Below the pieces are notes generated by a model. It did not search any database. It saw nothing but the letters and a program-made list of their open reading frames with translations, and was not told where the DNA came from. 33,659 nt of DNA, taken from Candidatus Omnitrophota bacterium. GTDB lineage: Bacteria; Omnitrophota; Gorgyraeia; Duberdicusellales; 4484-171. Position numbers and translations under genes: made by a program. Position 1 is the first letter of the stretch. Each line of letters opens with the position of its first letter. Location of the stretch: positions 1 through 33,659 of the forward strand of contig JAQTOI010000010.1 in NCBI GenBank assembly GCA_028713415.1, in the 5' to 3' direction. Of the stretch, positions 8,448-17,811 are shown piece after piece.

Positions 8448-11265
8448 GGTAATAAGCTATAGCTTCAATGATAATTTTATTGAAAAATTGGCCGATTTTA
8501 TTCTAAATAATTTTAATGCTGCAGGCTGTGATTTTAGCCGCTTAGCTTGTGTTTTTGGCGGAAGGCGCCCGGCCATATTTCTGCATCGCGAACTTTCTAA
8601 ACGCATAAATAAAAGTTTTATTCCGCCTCGCTTTTTTTCAATTGACGATTTCGTGGATTATCTTGCCGCATCAGGCACGGATTTGCGCGCGCTGGGTGAA
8701 CTTGACGCCGCTTTTCTTATCTACACAATCGCAAAAAAAGAAATCCCGGCTTTATTAGAGGGCAGAGAATCTTTTGCCTCTTTCCTGCCCTGGGCCAGAG
8801 AAATTGTATCATTCATTGAGCAGTTGGACCTGGAAGACATAAAAAATGAGTCTTTAGTTAATATCGAAAAAAGCGCCCAGATAGGCTATGAGATTCCAGA
8901 AAACATTAATCATCTTCTGGGGCACATTATTCGCTTAAGAGGGGCCTACCATTCTCACTGCAAGGCTACCAACCGAGCGTCAAGAGGCATGCGTTACCTT
9001 AAAGTCTCCGAAAGCATAAATAATGTTGCGCTAAATGAATTCGATACTGTTCTGTTCTGCAATTTTTTTTATCTTCACGCAAGCGAGAAGAAAATAATCA
9101 AAAATATCCTTGAGAGAGGAAAGGGTATCTGTATTTTTCAGGGTTCGCAGGATGACTGGTCGGTACTTAAGAATTCCGCTAAAGAATTTGGCTGCCATAT
9201 TCGTCCAAAAACACAGTGGCAGGAGAAACTGGATTTTTCGTTATACCAGGGATTCGACATCCATTCGCAGTGCTGTATTGTGCGTACAATTTTAAAGGAG
9301 AAAATTAAAGAGAAAGATGCGACAGTTATTGTTCTGCCCAGGCCGCATACCCTTATCCCGTTACTTACAGAAATTTCTCCACTCTTAGATGAGTTTAACG
9401 TTTCTATGGGGTATCCTTTAAAGCGCAGCCCTCTCTATGCCCTTTTTGAAGCTTTATATAAAGCACAGGAAACAAAAAAAGACGGCAGGTATTACACTAA
9501 AGATTACCTTGGGGTTTTACAGCATGCGTTTGTGAAAAACCTAAAAATTTCAACGGATCCTTCTGTTACCCGAGTCCTGATTCATAAACTTGAAGAAGTA
9601 TTGCAAGGCGAGATTGATAGCTCTATAGGCGGAAGCCTCTTTTTAAGTTTGCAAGAAATAGAAGATGAAGAAACCATTTATCGCGCGAGCATGGAGACCT
9701 TGCGAAATATGGGTATTAACGCAACAATTGATGATTGCAAAAAAATACTGCTGTCGCTTCATAAACTTTTTTTTACTATCTGGGAAGATTTGAGCGATTT
9801 TGAAAATTTTTCCTCCTGCCTTGAGAAATTACTTGAAGTTTTGATAGAGAAAGCGGGCGTAAGCTTTTATCCTTTTAATGTGAAAGTTATCGAGAAACTA
9901 CAATCTGTCAAAGAAGAACTCCAGAGTTTATCTTTTGCCAAAGAAAATTTTGCGCGCAGCGAAATATGGGAAATTTTTAAGGAAAGGCTCCAAGGAGAGA
10001 TAATTTCTTTTTCAGGCTCTCCGTTGCGCGGCATGCAGATACTGGGGCTGCTTGAAACGCGCTCGCTTAATTTCAAAAACGTCATCATTATGGATTCAAA
10101 TGAATCAGTGTTTCCCAAATTAAAGATCTATGAGCCTCTGATACCGCGTGAAGTAATGCTAAATCTTGGCTTAAACCGCCTGGAAAAAGAAGAGGAAATA
10201 CAGCGCTACCAGTTTATGCGGCTTATCTCATCAGCGACAAACGTTCATCTTATTTATGAAGAAAATCAGGAAAAAGAAAAAAGCCGATTTATCGAAGAAT
10301 TGCTCTGGAAAAAGCAAAAGCAAGCCCAAAAAATAGAAATTGTTACTACGCCGAAAGCAAGTTTTTCGTTAGATATATCATTTAAAGAAACAGTTGTCAA
10401 TAAAACCCAAGGCATGGTTGAATTCCTAAAAGAAGAACGGTATTCCGCAAGCCGCATCAATACTTACCTTAGGTGTCCGTTGCAGTTTTATTTTAAATAT
10501 GTTTTGGGGCTAGAAATGCGTGAAGACCTGCTTGATGAGCCGGATGCCTCAGGTATAGGCACGTTTCTTCACGAGCTTCTGGAAGATGCCTTTAAGGTAT
10601 TTAAAGGTAAACAGCCAATAATTGATCATAATTTTGAGAAATTTTTCTTAAAGCGCATGAAAGAAAAATTCAAACTGGACTTAGGCCGCAGGATGAAGTC
10701 AGATTCATTCCTCTTGGAACACATAATGGAGGACCGTCTAAAGAAATTCCTTATAGCCGAGAGTAAGCGCGCGATTGCCAAGATTATCTGCCTGGAGGAA
10801 AAACGCGACGGTTTTATCACTCTCGCTGGGCGTCCGGTTAATTTTCGCTACACCGTAGATAGAATTGACCAGCTTCTCGAAGGAGATATACTTATAATAG
10901 ATTATAAAAGCGGCAGCGTTTCTGACGCCGCGCCTTCTAGGTTGTCATCTCTTACGGCCATGGAGATGACGCGCCCGGCAATTAAGAAAAGCCTTAAGTC
11001 GTTTCAGCTTCCTATCTATTATTATTTTATTTCAAAGGAATTTCCTGATGTTAATGTTAACGCAGCGCTTTATAGCTTGCGTACTCTCGAACAGAAAGAG
11101 TTCATATCTAGCAAAGAGTACCCCGATAAAGAAAAAATTATGGATATTTGCATGAAAAGCCTTGAATACATTTTCTCGGAAATCACCAATCCCGACATCC
11201 CGTTTATTGCGGATAAAGAGGAAAGAAAATGCGAGTATTGTGATTTTGGAGCATTATGCAGGTAG
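8440..11265 (+). CDS. AddB-like PD-(D/E)XK nuclease subunit with Fe-S cysteine staple
   Basis: Overlaps the AddA-like gene by 8 bp. C-terminal YLRCPLQFYFKYVLG, LIIDYKSG and KCEYCDFGALCR match the AddB Fe-S nuclease domain layout. Confidence 0.85.
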   Translation: MDKVISYSFNDNFIEKLADFILNNFNAAGCDFSRLACVFGGRRPAIFLHRELSKRINKSFIPPRFFSIDDFVDYLAASGTDLRALGELDAAFLIYTIAKKEIPALLEGRESFASFLPWAREIVSFIEQLDLEDIKNESLVNIEKSAQIGYEIPENINHLLGHIIRLRGAYHSHCKATNRASRGMRYLKVSESINNVALNEFDTVLFCNFFYLHASEKKIIKNILERGKGICIFQGSQDDWSVLKNSAKEFGCHIRPKTQWQEKLDFSLYQGFDIHSQCCIVRTILKEKIKEKDATVIVLPRPHTLIPLLTEISPLLDEFNVSMGYPLKRSPLYALFEALYKAQETKKDGRYYTKDYLGVLQHAFVKNLKISTDPSVTRVLIHKLEEVLQGEIDSSIGGSLFLSLQEIEDEETIYRASMETLRNMGINATIDDCKKILLSLHKLFFTIWEDLSDFENFSSCLEKLLEVLIEKAGVSFYPFNVKVIEKLQSVKEELQSLSFAKENFARSEIWEIFKERLQGEIISFSGSPLRGMQILGLLETRSLNFKNVIIMDSNESVFPKLKIYEPLIPREVMLNLGLNRLEKEEEIQRYQFMRLISSATNVHLIYEENQEKEKSRFIEELLWKKQKQAQKIEIVTTPKASFSLDISFKETVVNKTQGMVEFLKEERYSASRINTYLRCPLQFYFKYVLGLEMREDLLDEPDASGIGTFLHELLEDAFKVFKGKQPIIDHNFEKFFLKRMKEKFKLDLGRRMKSDSFLLEHIMEDRLKKFLIAESKRAIAKIICLEEKRDGFITLAGRPVNFRYTVDRIDQLLEGDILIIDYKSGSVSDAAPSRLSSLTAMEMTRPAIKKSLKSFQLPIYYYFISKEFPDVNVNAALYSLRTLEQKEFISSKEYPDKEKIMDICMKSLEYIFSEITNPDIPFIADKEERKCEYCDFGALCR

Positions 11266-11390
11266 AGCCAAAAAACGCATTTATTTTCTCTCACGCAGGT
11301 ATTCAATTTAAATCCAAGTCGTGGAGGTATCTGGTAAAATTTTGCGCGCGCAGCCGTAAACTGTTTGCATGTTTTTAGTCTAAAATGTAG

Positions 11391-11396
11391 TATAAT
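11391..11396 (+). promoter_or_regulatory. Candidate -10 (TATAAT) upstream of the hairpin array and cNMP-binding gene
   Basis: TATAAT 13 nt before the first hairpin; weak TTGCAT at 11365-11370 with a 20-nt spacer. Confidence 0.35.
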
Positions 11397-11408
11397 CGAA
11401 TGAGACTT

Positions 11409-11581
11409 GGGCTTTTGAAGCTCCTTTAGAGGAGCGTACAAAAGCCCTTAGCCGAATTTGTCCCGTTTTTGCACCAGATGGTTTCTCTCTCAATTTTGCA
11501 AAGCAAAATTGAGAAAATAATCAAAGGAGGCAAAAACGGGATAATTCGCACTATTTTTTCTTAAGCGCCTGTGGCGCTTAA
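11409..11581 (+). other. Multi-hairpin leader or candidate structured RNA upstream of the cNMP-binding gene
   Basis: GGGCTTTTG (11409-11417)/CAAAAGCCC (11439-11447) with inner CTCCT/AGGAG; CCCGTTTTTGC (11462-11472)/GCAAAAACGGG (11530-11540); nested TCTCAATTTTGC aaa GCAAAATTGAGA (11488-11514); TTAAGCGCC tgt GGCGCTTAA (11561-11581). Confidence 0.6.
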
Positions 11582-11613
11582 AAGAATAATGTGCTCATTA
11601 AAGGAGGATAAAT

Positions 11614-12075
11614 ATGGAAACATTAAGACCTATTTTAGCGGCTCATCCATTTTTTAAAGATTTAAAAGAAGAATATCTTGATTTTATCGTTGGTTGCGCT
11701 TTAAATGTGCGTTTTAAAGAAGGCGAAACAATCCTAAAGGAAAATGATCCGGCCGATAAGTTCTTTCTTATCAGAGAAGGAAAGGCTGCCATAGATATAA
11801 ACGCCGGCTCAAGCCGCCTCATTACAATCCAGACAATCCATGAGGGGGATATTCTCGGCTGGTCCTGGCTCATCCCTCCGCATAGGAACCGGTTTGACGC
11901 CCGCGCCGTCACGGATATCCGCGCCATTGCCCTAGACGGAAAATGCCTGCGTAAGAAATGCGAAGATAATCATGATTTAGGGTACGAATTATTAAAAAGG
12001 CTTACGGTAGTGTTTACCGAGCGCCTTGAAGTTACCAGAAAGCAATTAATAAATATTTACGATATTAATTCTTAA
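11614..12075 (+). CDS. Cyclic nucleotide-binding (CAP_ED) domain protein without DNA-binding domain
   Basis: [27 protein letters not shown] and [10 protein letters not shown]; the protein ends soon after the cNMP domain. Strong RBS AAAGGAGG upstream. Confidence 0.85.
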   Translation: METLRPILAAHPFFKDLKEEYLDFIVGCALNVRFKEGETILKENDPADKFFLIREGKAAIDINAGSSRLITIQTIHEGDILGWSWLIPPHRNRFDARAVTDIRAIALDGKCLRKKCEDNHDLGYELLKRLTVVFTERLEVTRKQLINIYDINS

Positions 12076-12085
12076 AAACAGTAAC

Positions 12086-12622
12086 GTGCCTGTCGGTAAA
12101 ACAAAAATAGAGCTTATAAAAGGGGACATCACTCAAACTAATGTTGATGCGATTGTGAATGCAGCCAACACCACGCTTTTAGGCGGCGGTGGTGTGGACG
12201 GAGCAATTCATCGTGCAGCCGGGCCCAAGCTGCTTGAGGCTTGCCGCAAACTTTCCGGATGCCTGACTGGCCAGGCTAAAATCACTAAAGGCTACAACCT
12301 GGCCGCCCGTTTCGTTATTCATGCGGTAGGGCCCGTATGGCGCGGCGGGAACAACAATGAGAAAGAGTTTTTAAATTCTTGCTATCGCGTTTCACTGGCT
12401 CTCGCGAAAGAGTATAATCTTAAATCTATAGCTTTTCCTTGTATTTCATGCGGAGCGTACCGCTTTCCCATTGAATTAGCTGCGGCCTGCGCCATTGAAA
12501 CTGTTAAGATTTTCATAGAAGATAATCTGCAGGCTTTAGAGAAAATCGTGTTTGTAGTTTTTTCCGATAGGGGCTTCGAAGTTTACAATAACCTTTTGAA
12601 AAAAGAGAGTGAAGAACACTGA
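12086..12622 (+). CDS. Macro domain protein (O-acetyl-ADP-ribose deacetylase type)
   Basis: [39 protein letters not shown] and the later GAYRFP; GTG start. Confidence 0.93.
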   Translation: MPVGKTKIELIKGDITQTNVDAIVNAANTTLLGGGGVDGAIHRAAGPKLLEACRKLSGCLTGQAKITKGYNLAARFVIHAVGPVWRGGNNNEKEFLNSCYRVSLALAKEYNLKSIAFPCISCGAYRFPIELAAACAIETVKIFIEDNLQALEKIVFVVFSDRGFEVYNNLLKKESEEH

Positions 12623-12639
12623 TATAAGAGAAGAGTAAA

Positions 12640-13392
12640 ATGTTTAAAATTATATATTTTTTTATTATAGGCTTGTTTTTAATAGGAAACATTTACGCAG
12701 AATCTTCCGAAGTCACTGTAATTTACGTTAGTGGCTCAGTAGATATCTGCAGCGGCGATGAATCTTATCCTTGCAGCAAGGCCATAGAAGATATGACTGT
12801 TACAGCAGGTGACAAGATAATAACAGCGCAAGATTCCTCAATAGAGCTTGCCTTTGATGAAAATAAAAAAAATATTTTGCGCGTGAACCCTGAAAGTGAG
12901 GTTGTTATTTCCCTTAAAGACAACGAAAAAGTTGAGCTGACCAAGGGGGAAGTTTTTACGACAATCGAAGAATTGCCAAGCGGTTCATCATTTGAAATCC
13001 GCACGCCCACTGCAATTGCCGGAGTGCGCGGCACTGAATGGTTGACTAAGGTTGATGAGGAGGGTACCGACATTGAAGCATTTCAGGGAACGCCGTACGC
13101 AAAGACAATATACGAAAATGGTAAAGTAGCTCCCCAGGAAACTATTGTTTTATCAGGGCACATGACCAGAGTTAAACGCTTTAAGCCACCTAGCGCATTG
13201 ATGCCTTTACCGGGTAGAAATCAGAAACGCTTGAGGATAATGCAATCGCAAGTGCGCAATCACAGAGCTCAAGCCATTTTGCGAAAACCACCAAAGGCTA
13301 TGTCGCCTAAGCCGGGAATGGGCGCGCAAGGCAATAAAAAGCCGCAACTGCGAAAGCCGCCAATACCGCAAAGGCGCCAGCCGCAACTTTAA
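12640..13392 (+). CDS. FecR domain protein with N-terminal signal peptide and basic proline-rich tail
   Basis: Hydrophobic N-terminus, SFEIRTPTAIAGVRGTEWLTKV (FecR core), tail rich in R/K/P/Q. Confidence 0.85.
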   Translation: MFKIIYFFIIGLFLIGNIYAESSEVTVIYVSGSVDICSGDESYPCSKAIEDMTVTAGDKIITAQDSSIELAFDENKKNILRVNPESEVVISLKDNEKVELTKGEVFTTIEELPSGSSFEIRTPTAIAGVRGTEWLTKVDEEGTDIEAFQGTPYAKTIYENGKVAPQETIVLSGHMTRVKRFKPPSALMPLPGRNQKRLRIMQSQVRNHRAQAILRKPPKAMSPKPGMGAQGNKKPQLRKPPIPQRRQPQL

Positions 13393-13452
13393 ATATAAGC
13401 GCGTATAATCGGCTGTTGCTCAATCAGTGAGCCATAAAAATAAGGGGGTAAT

Positions 13453-14202
13453 ATGTCAGGGATAACAGGACTGAAAAATGTGCAGATAATAGTTTTAGGT
13501 TTATGTATCGCCGCTGGCACTATTTTTTCAACTTTTATTTTATCCAAAGGGCTTATGCAGATGAAAAAATTCAGCAGCGAGGTGATTGACGTTACAGGCT
13601 CAGCGGAGAATAAAATTGTATCCGATTATATCGTCTGGAAAGCAAGATTTTCCAGGCGCGATACACAGCTGCCCCAAGCGTACAATAGTTTAAAAGAGGA
13701 TTTAAAAAAAGTAAAAAGTTATCTTATTGCTAAAGGCATAAAAGAAGAAGAAATCATTGTCTCGCAGGTTTCTACGGCAACGCTTTATAAGAAAAACGAT
13801 AAAGGAAACGATACTAATGACATCGAAGCTTATATCTTAAGCCAGGCCGTAGAGGTGCGCTCCGCTCAGGTTTCATTGGTAGATGAGGTATCCCGTCAGT
13901 CAACAGAGCTTATTAATAGCGATATCGCTTTTATCTCCGAAGCCCCCGAATATTTTTATACTAAACTTGCCCAATTAAAGCTTGAGATGCTGGCAAAAGC
14001 GACGGAAAACGCAAAAGCCAGGGCAGAAAATATGGCGCAGGCTACCGGCAATAAAATAGGCCTGATGCGTTCGGCGCGCATGGGAGTTTTCCAGATTACA
14101 CCCGCCAATTCCACGGAAGTTTCCGATTGGGGCGTAAACGATACTACCTCGCTTGAAAAGAAAGTAACTGCGGTTGTCTGGGTGAGTTTCGCTATCGCTT
14201 AA
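13453..14202 (+). CDS. SIMPL domain-containing protein (DUF541)
   Basis: VIDVTGSAENKIVSDYIVWKARF, KARAENMAQATGNKIG and VWVSFAI fit SIMPL/DUF541. Confidence 0.85.
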   Translation: MSGITGLKNVQIIVLGLCIAAGTIFSTFILSKGLMQMKKFSSEVIDVTGSAENKIVSDYIVWKARFSRRDTQLPQAYNSLKEDLKKVKSYLIAKGIKEEEIIVSQVSTATLYKKNDKGNDTNDIEAYILSQAVEVRSAQVSLVDEVSRQSTELINSDIAFISEAPEYFYTKLAQLKLEMLAKATENAKARAENMAQATGNKIGLMRSARMGVFQITPANSTEVSDWGVNDTTSLEKKVTAVVWVSFAIA

Positions 14203-14204
14203 CC

Positions 14205-14423
14205 CAGAAAATGCACGCTTCGCAGGCATTTTCTGCCCGAATCCCTTTGCAGGGAGGTTTCACTCGGGCCGCCGCAAAAATTTCCTTTGGAAATTTTGGA
14301 TAACGGCGGGGTATACCAGAAAAATTTGGTGCGTTGTGGCTTAAACCCTGACGAAATACGTTTTATACGGTTGTAAAGCTTGTTGACCGGCACCGGTTTT
14401 TCGGTTAATTGCTTTATACCGTA
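14205..14423. other. Intergenic array of four stem-loops
   Basis: CAGAAAATGC (14205-14214)/GCATTTTCTG (14226-14235); GCCCGA (14235-14240)/TCGGGC (14264-14269) with inner CCCT/AGGG; CCGCCG (14269-14274)/CGGCGG (14304-14309) with inner AAAATTTCC ttt GGAAATTTT (14277-14297); TACGGTTGTAAAGC (14366-14379)/GCTTTATACCGTA (14411-14423). Confidence 0.6.
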
Positions 14424-14438
14424 AAGCTTTACTAAATT

Positions 14439-14645
14439 ATGAAAATAATTTATATCCTTTTGCACCTTGCGCTGTTTTTTCTTTTCCTGTATCTTATTTT
14501 TAGATTTATTATCTTTATTGCGCTGTTATTTTTGCGCCGTTTCTTCCTCAAGGCTGCCATTAAACCAAAGAAAAAGGCTGATGAGCAACTCAATTCATTC
14601 TACGATAAAGAGACAGTTGACGCTCAGTTCAAAGAAATAAAATAA
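14439..14645 (+). CDS. Small single-TM hypothetical protein
   Basis: 68 aa, strongly hydrophobic N-terminal half, charged C-terminus, ATG start. Confidence 0.55.
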   Translation: MKIIYILLHLALFFLFLYLIFRFIIFIALLFLRRFFLKAAIKPKKKADEQLNSFYDKETVDAQFKEIK

Positions 14646-14670
14646 TTCTCGTTATTTAACCATTATTAAC

Positions 14671-15951
14671 ATGCCTGACACTCGCTATATCGCGCACATT
14701 GATATGGATGCTTTCTTTGCTTCGATAGAGCAGCGTGATTGCGCGCGCCTGGCGGGGCTGCCGGTTGTCGTAGGCGCAGACCCTAAGGGAGGAAGGGGTA
14801 GAGGGGTAGTTTCGACCTGCTCTTATGAGGCAAGAAAGTTTGGAATACACTCGGCAATGCCGATATCTTTCGCCTACCAGAGGTGCCCTAACGCGGTTTT
14901 TTTACCCGTTAATATGGAAAAATACGTAAAAGTTTCAAAAGAAATTTATGCTATTTTCGAAAGTTTCACGCCCCTGGTTGAGCCGCTCGGCCTTGACGAG
15001 GCTTTTTTAGACATAACGGGAAGTTATCATATTTTCAAAACTCCCATAGCAGCCTGCCGCTTGCTTAAAGAAAGGATAAAAAAAGAAACCCGGCTTACCG
15101 CATCGATTGGCCTTGCACCCACTAAAATGGCGGCAAAAATTGCTTCTGATTTAGGCAAGCCCGACGGGCTTCTGGAAATAACGGAAGATAAACTTCTGGA
15201 ATTCTTATGGCCCCTAGCCGTAGATAAAATTCCCGGTTTAGGTAAAAAGTCTAAAGCGACATTAAGCGATTATGGGATAAGCACCATAGGAGACCTGGCG
15301 CGTCGTCCTTTACGGGAAATAATCTCGCTTTTTGGCAAAAATGGCGAGTACTTCTGGAATTTGGCTCACGGCAGAGATGACCGGTTAATTGAGGAGGAAG
15401 CAGAGGCAAAATCAATCAGTAACGAAGTGACCTTTGAACGCGACACAAACGAACAAGAAGCCATTATGCAAGCTTTTCTTGTGCTTTGTGAAAAAGTATC
15501 CAAGCGCCTGCGTTCAAGCGCCCTTAAGGCAAGGACAATTACGCTTAAATTGCGCCTTAAAGGATTCGATACCTATACCCGGGCAACAACTTTGCACAAA
15601 GCCACTAATTTTGACGACATCATCTATAGAGAGATAAAAAAGCTATACGAGGATTTTGGGAAAACCGGTCCTTCGGAGCGGACCACGACCTTAGACTGTG
15701 GTCCTTGCTCAGGATTCCGCCCGAATGGTAAAAAAACAAGTACCACATGTATATCTGCAGGGCTCCATAAAAAAATAAGGCTCATCGGCGTAAAAGTTTC
15801 TAATTTTATACCCGCAGATACCCGTGATAGTATTTTTGTCGACTCCCGCGACGATAAAAAAGAAAAAATCTATAGCGCTATCGATAAAATTAAAGAAAAA
15901 TTCGGTAATAAAATTATTCATCGCGCCTCAAGCATGTCTGATATAATATAA
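14671..15951 (+). CDS. dinB: DNA polymerase IV (Y-family)
   Basis: YIAHIDMDAFFASIEQRD, VVSTCSYEARKFGIHSAMP, LDEAFLDITGS, SIGLAPTKMAAKIASDLGKPDG, DKIPGLGKKS. Confidence 0.95.
   Translation: MPDTRYIAHIDMDAFFASIEQRDCARLAGLPVVVGADPKGGRGRGVVSTCSYEARKFGIHSAMPISFAYQRCPNAVFLPVNMEKYVKVSKEIYAIFESFTPLVEPLGLDEAFLDITGSYHIFKTPIAACRLLKERIKKETRLTASIGLAPTKMAAKIASDLGKPDGLLEITEDKLLEFLWPLAVDKIPGLGKKSKATLSDYGISTIGDLARRPLREIISLFGKNGEYFWNLAHGRDDRLIEEEAEAKSISNEVTFERDTNEQEAIMQAFLVLCEKVSKRLRSSALKARTITLKLRLKGFDTYTRATTLHKATNFDDIIYREIKKLYEDFGKTGPSERTTTLDCGPCSGFRPNGKKTSTTCISAGLHKKIRLIGVKVSNFIPADTRDSIFVDSRDDKKEKIYSAIDKIKEKFGNKIIHRASSMSDII
15664..15768 (+). repeat. In-frame palindrome-bearing insertion within dinB (about 35 aa)
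   Basis: TGPSERTTTLDCGPCSGFRPNGKKTSTTCISAGLH lies between YEDFGK and KKIRLIGVKVSNF, which are normally near-contiguous. DNA contains GGACCAC (15680-15686)/GTGGTCC (15698-15704) and GGTCC (15667-15671). Confidence 0.55.
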
Positions 15952-15988
15952 CCCTCACAAGTGCCTTTTTTAATAATATGGAGCTTAG

Positions 15989-17023
15989 ATGAGATCTAAA
16001 GTAAAAATTATCGCAACATTGGGGCCGGCAACCGATAGCGAAGGAATCTTGCGAAAAATGACATTTTCCGGGCTTGATGTTGTGCGGCTAAATTTTTCGC
16101 ATGGAACGCTTTCAGCGCACAAAAAGCGCCTAGATTTGGTGAGAAAAATTAATAAAAAATACCGCCGGGCCTTGAAAGTTATACAGGATTTAGAAGGATA
16201 CCGCATACGCATAGGAAGGTTAAAAAAAGAAATAATGTTACGTAAACACTCTATTTTACATCTTACCCAGGAGGATATTGTCGCAGATGCGAAAGTTATC
16301 CCATTTGATTATCTGGGCAGCTTATCGGGAATTGCAAAAGGAAATTCTGTCTATATTGATGACGGTAAGATTACGCTCAAAGTCCTGGCTAAAGAAAAAA
16401 AGAGGCTTAAAGTCCAGGTTATTATTGGCGGCATTTTGAAAGAGCATAAAGGCGTAAATATACCCGAAGCTTATTTGGATTTTGAAGCATTGACAGAAAA
16501 AGACAGGACGGATATAGGTTTTGCCTGTGAGGAAAAAATAGAGTTTCTTGCGCAGTCTTTCGTGCGCAGCGCAAAAGATATAGAATTATTGCGTTCCCTG
16601 CTCCAAAAACGGCACCCCTCATGTAAAATAATCGCTAAAATAGAAAGCAGGGAATCGGTGGTGAATATTGATGAAATTATCGCGCGCTGCGACGCAATTA
16701 TGATTGCCAGGGGCGACATGGGTGTTTGTTTCCCTATATATAAGGTTCCCGTACTGCAAAAAGAGATTATAAAAAAATGCAAGCTTGCGAGGCGGCCTGT
16801 AATAGTTGCAACCCAAATGCTTGACAGTATGACCGAAGAAATTCTTCCTACAAGAGCTGAAGCCAGTGACGTTGCGAATGCCGTAATAGACGGCGCAGAC
16901 TTTCTGATGCTTTCTTCGGAAACGGCCGTAGGAAAATATCCCGATAAAGCCGTGGAAATGATGGATAAGATAATTAAAAACACTGAAGCATATCAAAGAA
17001 ATCTGGCGGGAATAATCGCTTAA
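15989..17023 (+). CDS. pyk: Pyruvate kinase lacking the C-terminal domain
   Basis: KIIATLGPATDSEGILRKM, DVVRLNFSHG, KIIAKIESRESVVNIDEII, MIARGDMGV, IVATQMLDSM, TRAEASDVANAVIDGADFLMLSSETAVGKYP. Only 344 aa. Confidence 0.92.
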   Translation: MRSKVKIIATLGPATDSEGILRKMTFSGLDVVRLNFSHGTLSAHKKRLDLVRKINKKYRRALKVIQDLEGYRIRIGRLKKEIMLRKHSILHLTQEDIVADAKVIPFDYLGSLSGIAKGNSVYIDDGKITLKVLAKEKKRLKVQVIIGGILKEHKGVNIPEAYLDFEALTEKDRTDIGFACEEKIEFLAQSFVRSAKDIELLRSLLQKRHPSCKIIAKIESRESVVNIDEIIARCDAIMIARGDMGVCFPIYKVPVLQKEIIKKCKLARRPVIVATQMLDSMTEEILPTRAEASDVANAVIDGADFLMLSSETAVGKYPDKAVEMMDKIIKNTEAYQRNLAGIIA

Positions 17024-17024
17024 T

Positions 17025-17807
17025 ATGAGTTTAATAGCCTTATTAACTGATTTTGGGCTACAAGACAATTATGCCGGGGTTTTAAAGGCTGTTATAGCCA
17101 ATATTAACCCTGAAGCCGGCTTTGTAGATATCTCGCATGCGGTTAGGAAACATGACATAGTCCAAGCGGCATTTCTTCTCAAATATAGTTTTAATTATTT
17201 TCCCAAAAATACGATTTTTCTTTGCATTGTAGACCCGGGCGTTGGCTCAAACAGAAAGGGGATTGTCATTGAGACAAAGAATTATTTCTTTGTTTGTCCT
17301 AATAACGGTATCGCGAGCCTCGCAGCCAAAGATGACGGGATTAAAAAAATAACGCTATTAGAAAATAATGAATATTTTCTTAAAAACATTTCAAACACTT
17401 TTCATGCCAGGGATATCTTTGCGCCTGTAGCAGCTCACATTTCTCAAGGCGTGGTAACCCGCGATTTTGGCAAGAATATATCGCACATAGAAGAAATAAG
17501 TTTACCTCGCCCGTGCATTCACCCTAATTATATTGAAGGACAGATAATTTATAGCGATGCGTTTGGAAATCTCATCACCAATATAAGCCTGGAAGAATTT
17601 AAGCGTTTTTGCGGCACAAAGAAGTTTTCTGCATATCTAAAGCGGAAAAAAATTAATAAATTACACACTTCATATGCGCAGGCAAAAGATAACGAACCAT
17701 TTTTAATAGAAGGAAGTTTTTCTTTGCTTGAGGTAGCGTTGAAAAATGCAAGCGCCAAAGATTTTTTTGGCGCGGGTGAATACGAACCACTAAGAATAAA
17801 AAAATAG
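17025..17807 (+). CDS. SAM hydrolase (adenosine-forming)/DUF62 family protein
   Basis: ALLTDFGLQDNYAGVLKAVI, CIVDPGVGSNRKGI, YFVCPNNGI-like, YSDAFGNLITNI. Confidence 0.93.
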   Translation: MSLIALLTDFGLQDNYAGVLKAVIANINPEAGFVDISHAVRKHDIVQAAFLLKYSFNYFPKNTIFLCIVDPGVGSNRKGIVIETKNYFFVCPNNGIASLAAKDDGIKKITLLENNEYFLKNISNTFHARDIFAPVAAHISQGVVTRDFGKNISHIEEISLPRPCIHPNYIEGQIIYSDAFGNLITNISLEEFKRFCGTKKFSAYLKRKKINKLHTSYAQAKDNEPFLIEGSFSLLEVALKNASAKDFFGAGEYEPLRIKK

Positions 17808-17811
17808 AGGG

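Noticed and set aside
5304-11265. AddAB-like pair as a novel phage-defence system
   Set aside because: Motifs fit ordinary AddAB/RecBCD-type repair helicase-nucleases, with no defence genes nearby.
11345-11352. GCGCGCGC run as a regulatory palindrome
   Set aside because: Too short and simple to distinguish from chance.
11478-11564. Small uORF (MVSLSILQSKIEKIIKGGKNG...) inside the hairpin leader
   Set aside because: No ribosome-binding site before its ATG, and it runs through perfect stems; coding is not supported.
12086-12622. Macro-domain gene as part of a DarTG-like toxin-antitoxin system
   Set aside because: No DarT-like ADP-ribosyltransferase ORF is adjacent; neighbours are cNMP-binding and FecR proteins.
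14199-14465. Minus-strand 88-aa ORF over the stem-loop region
   Set aside because: It spans hairpin-rich non-coding sequence and has no recognisable motif; likely spurious.
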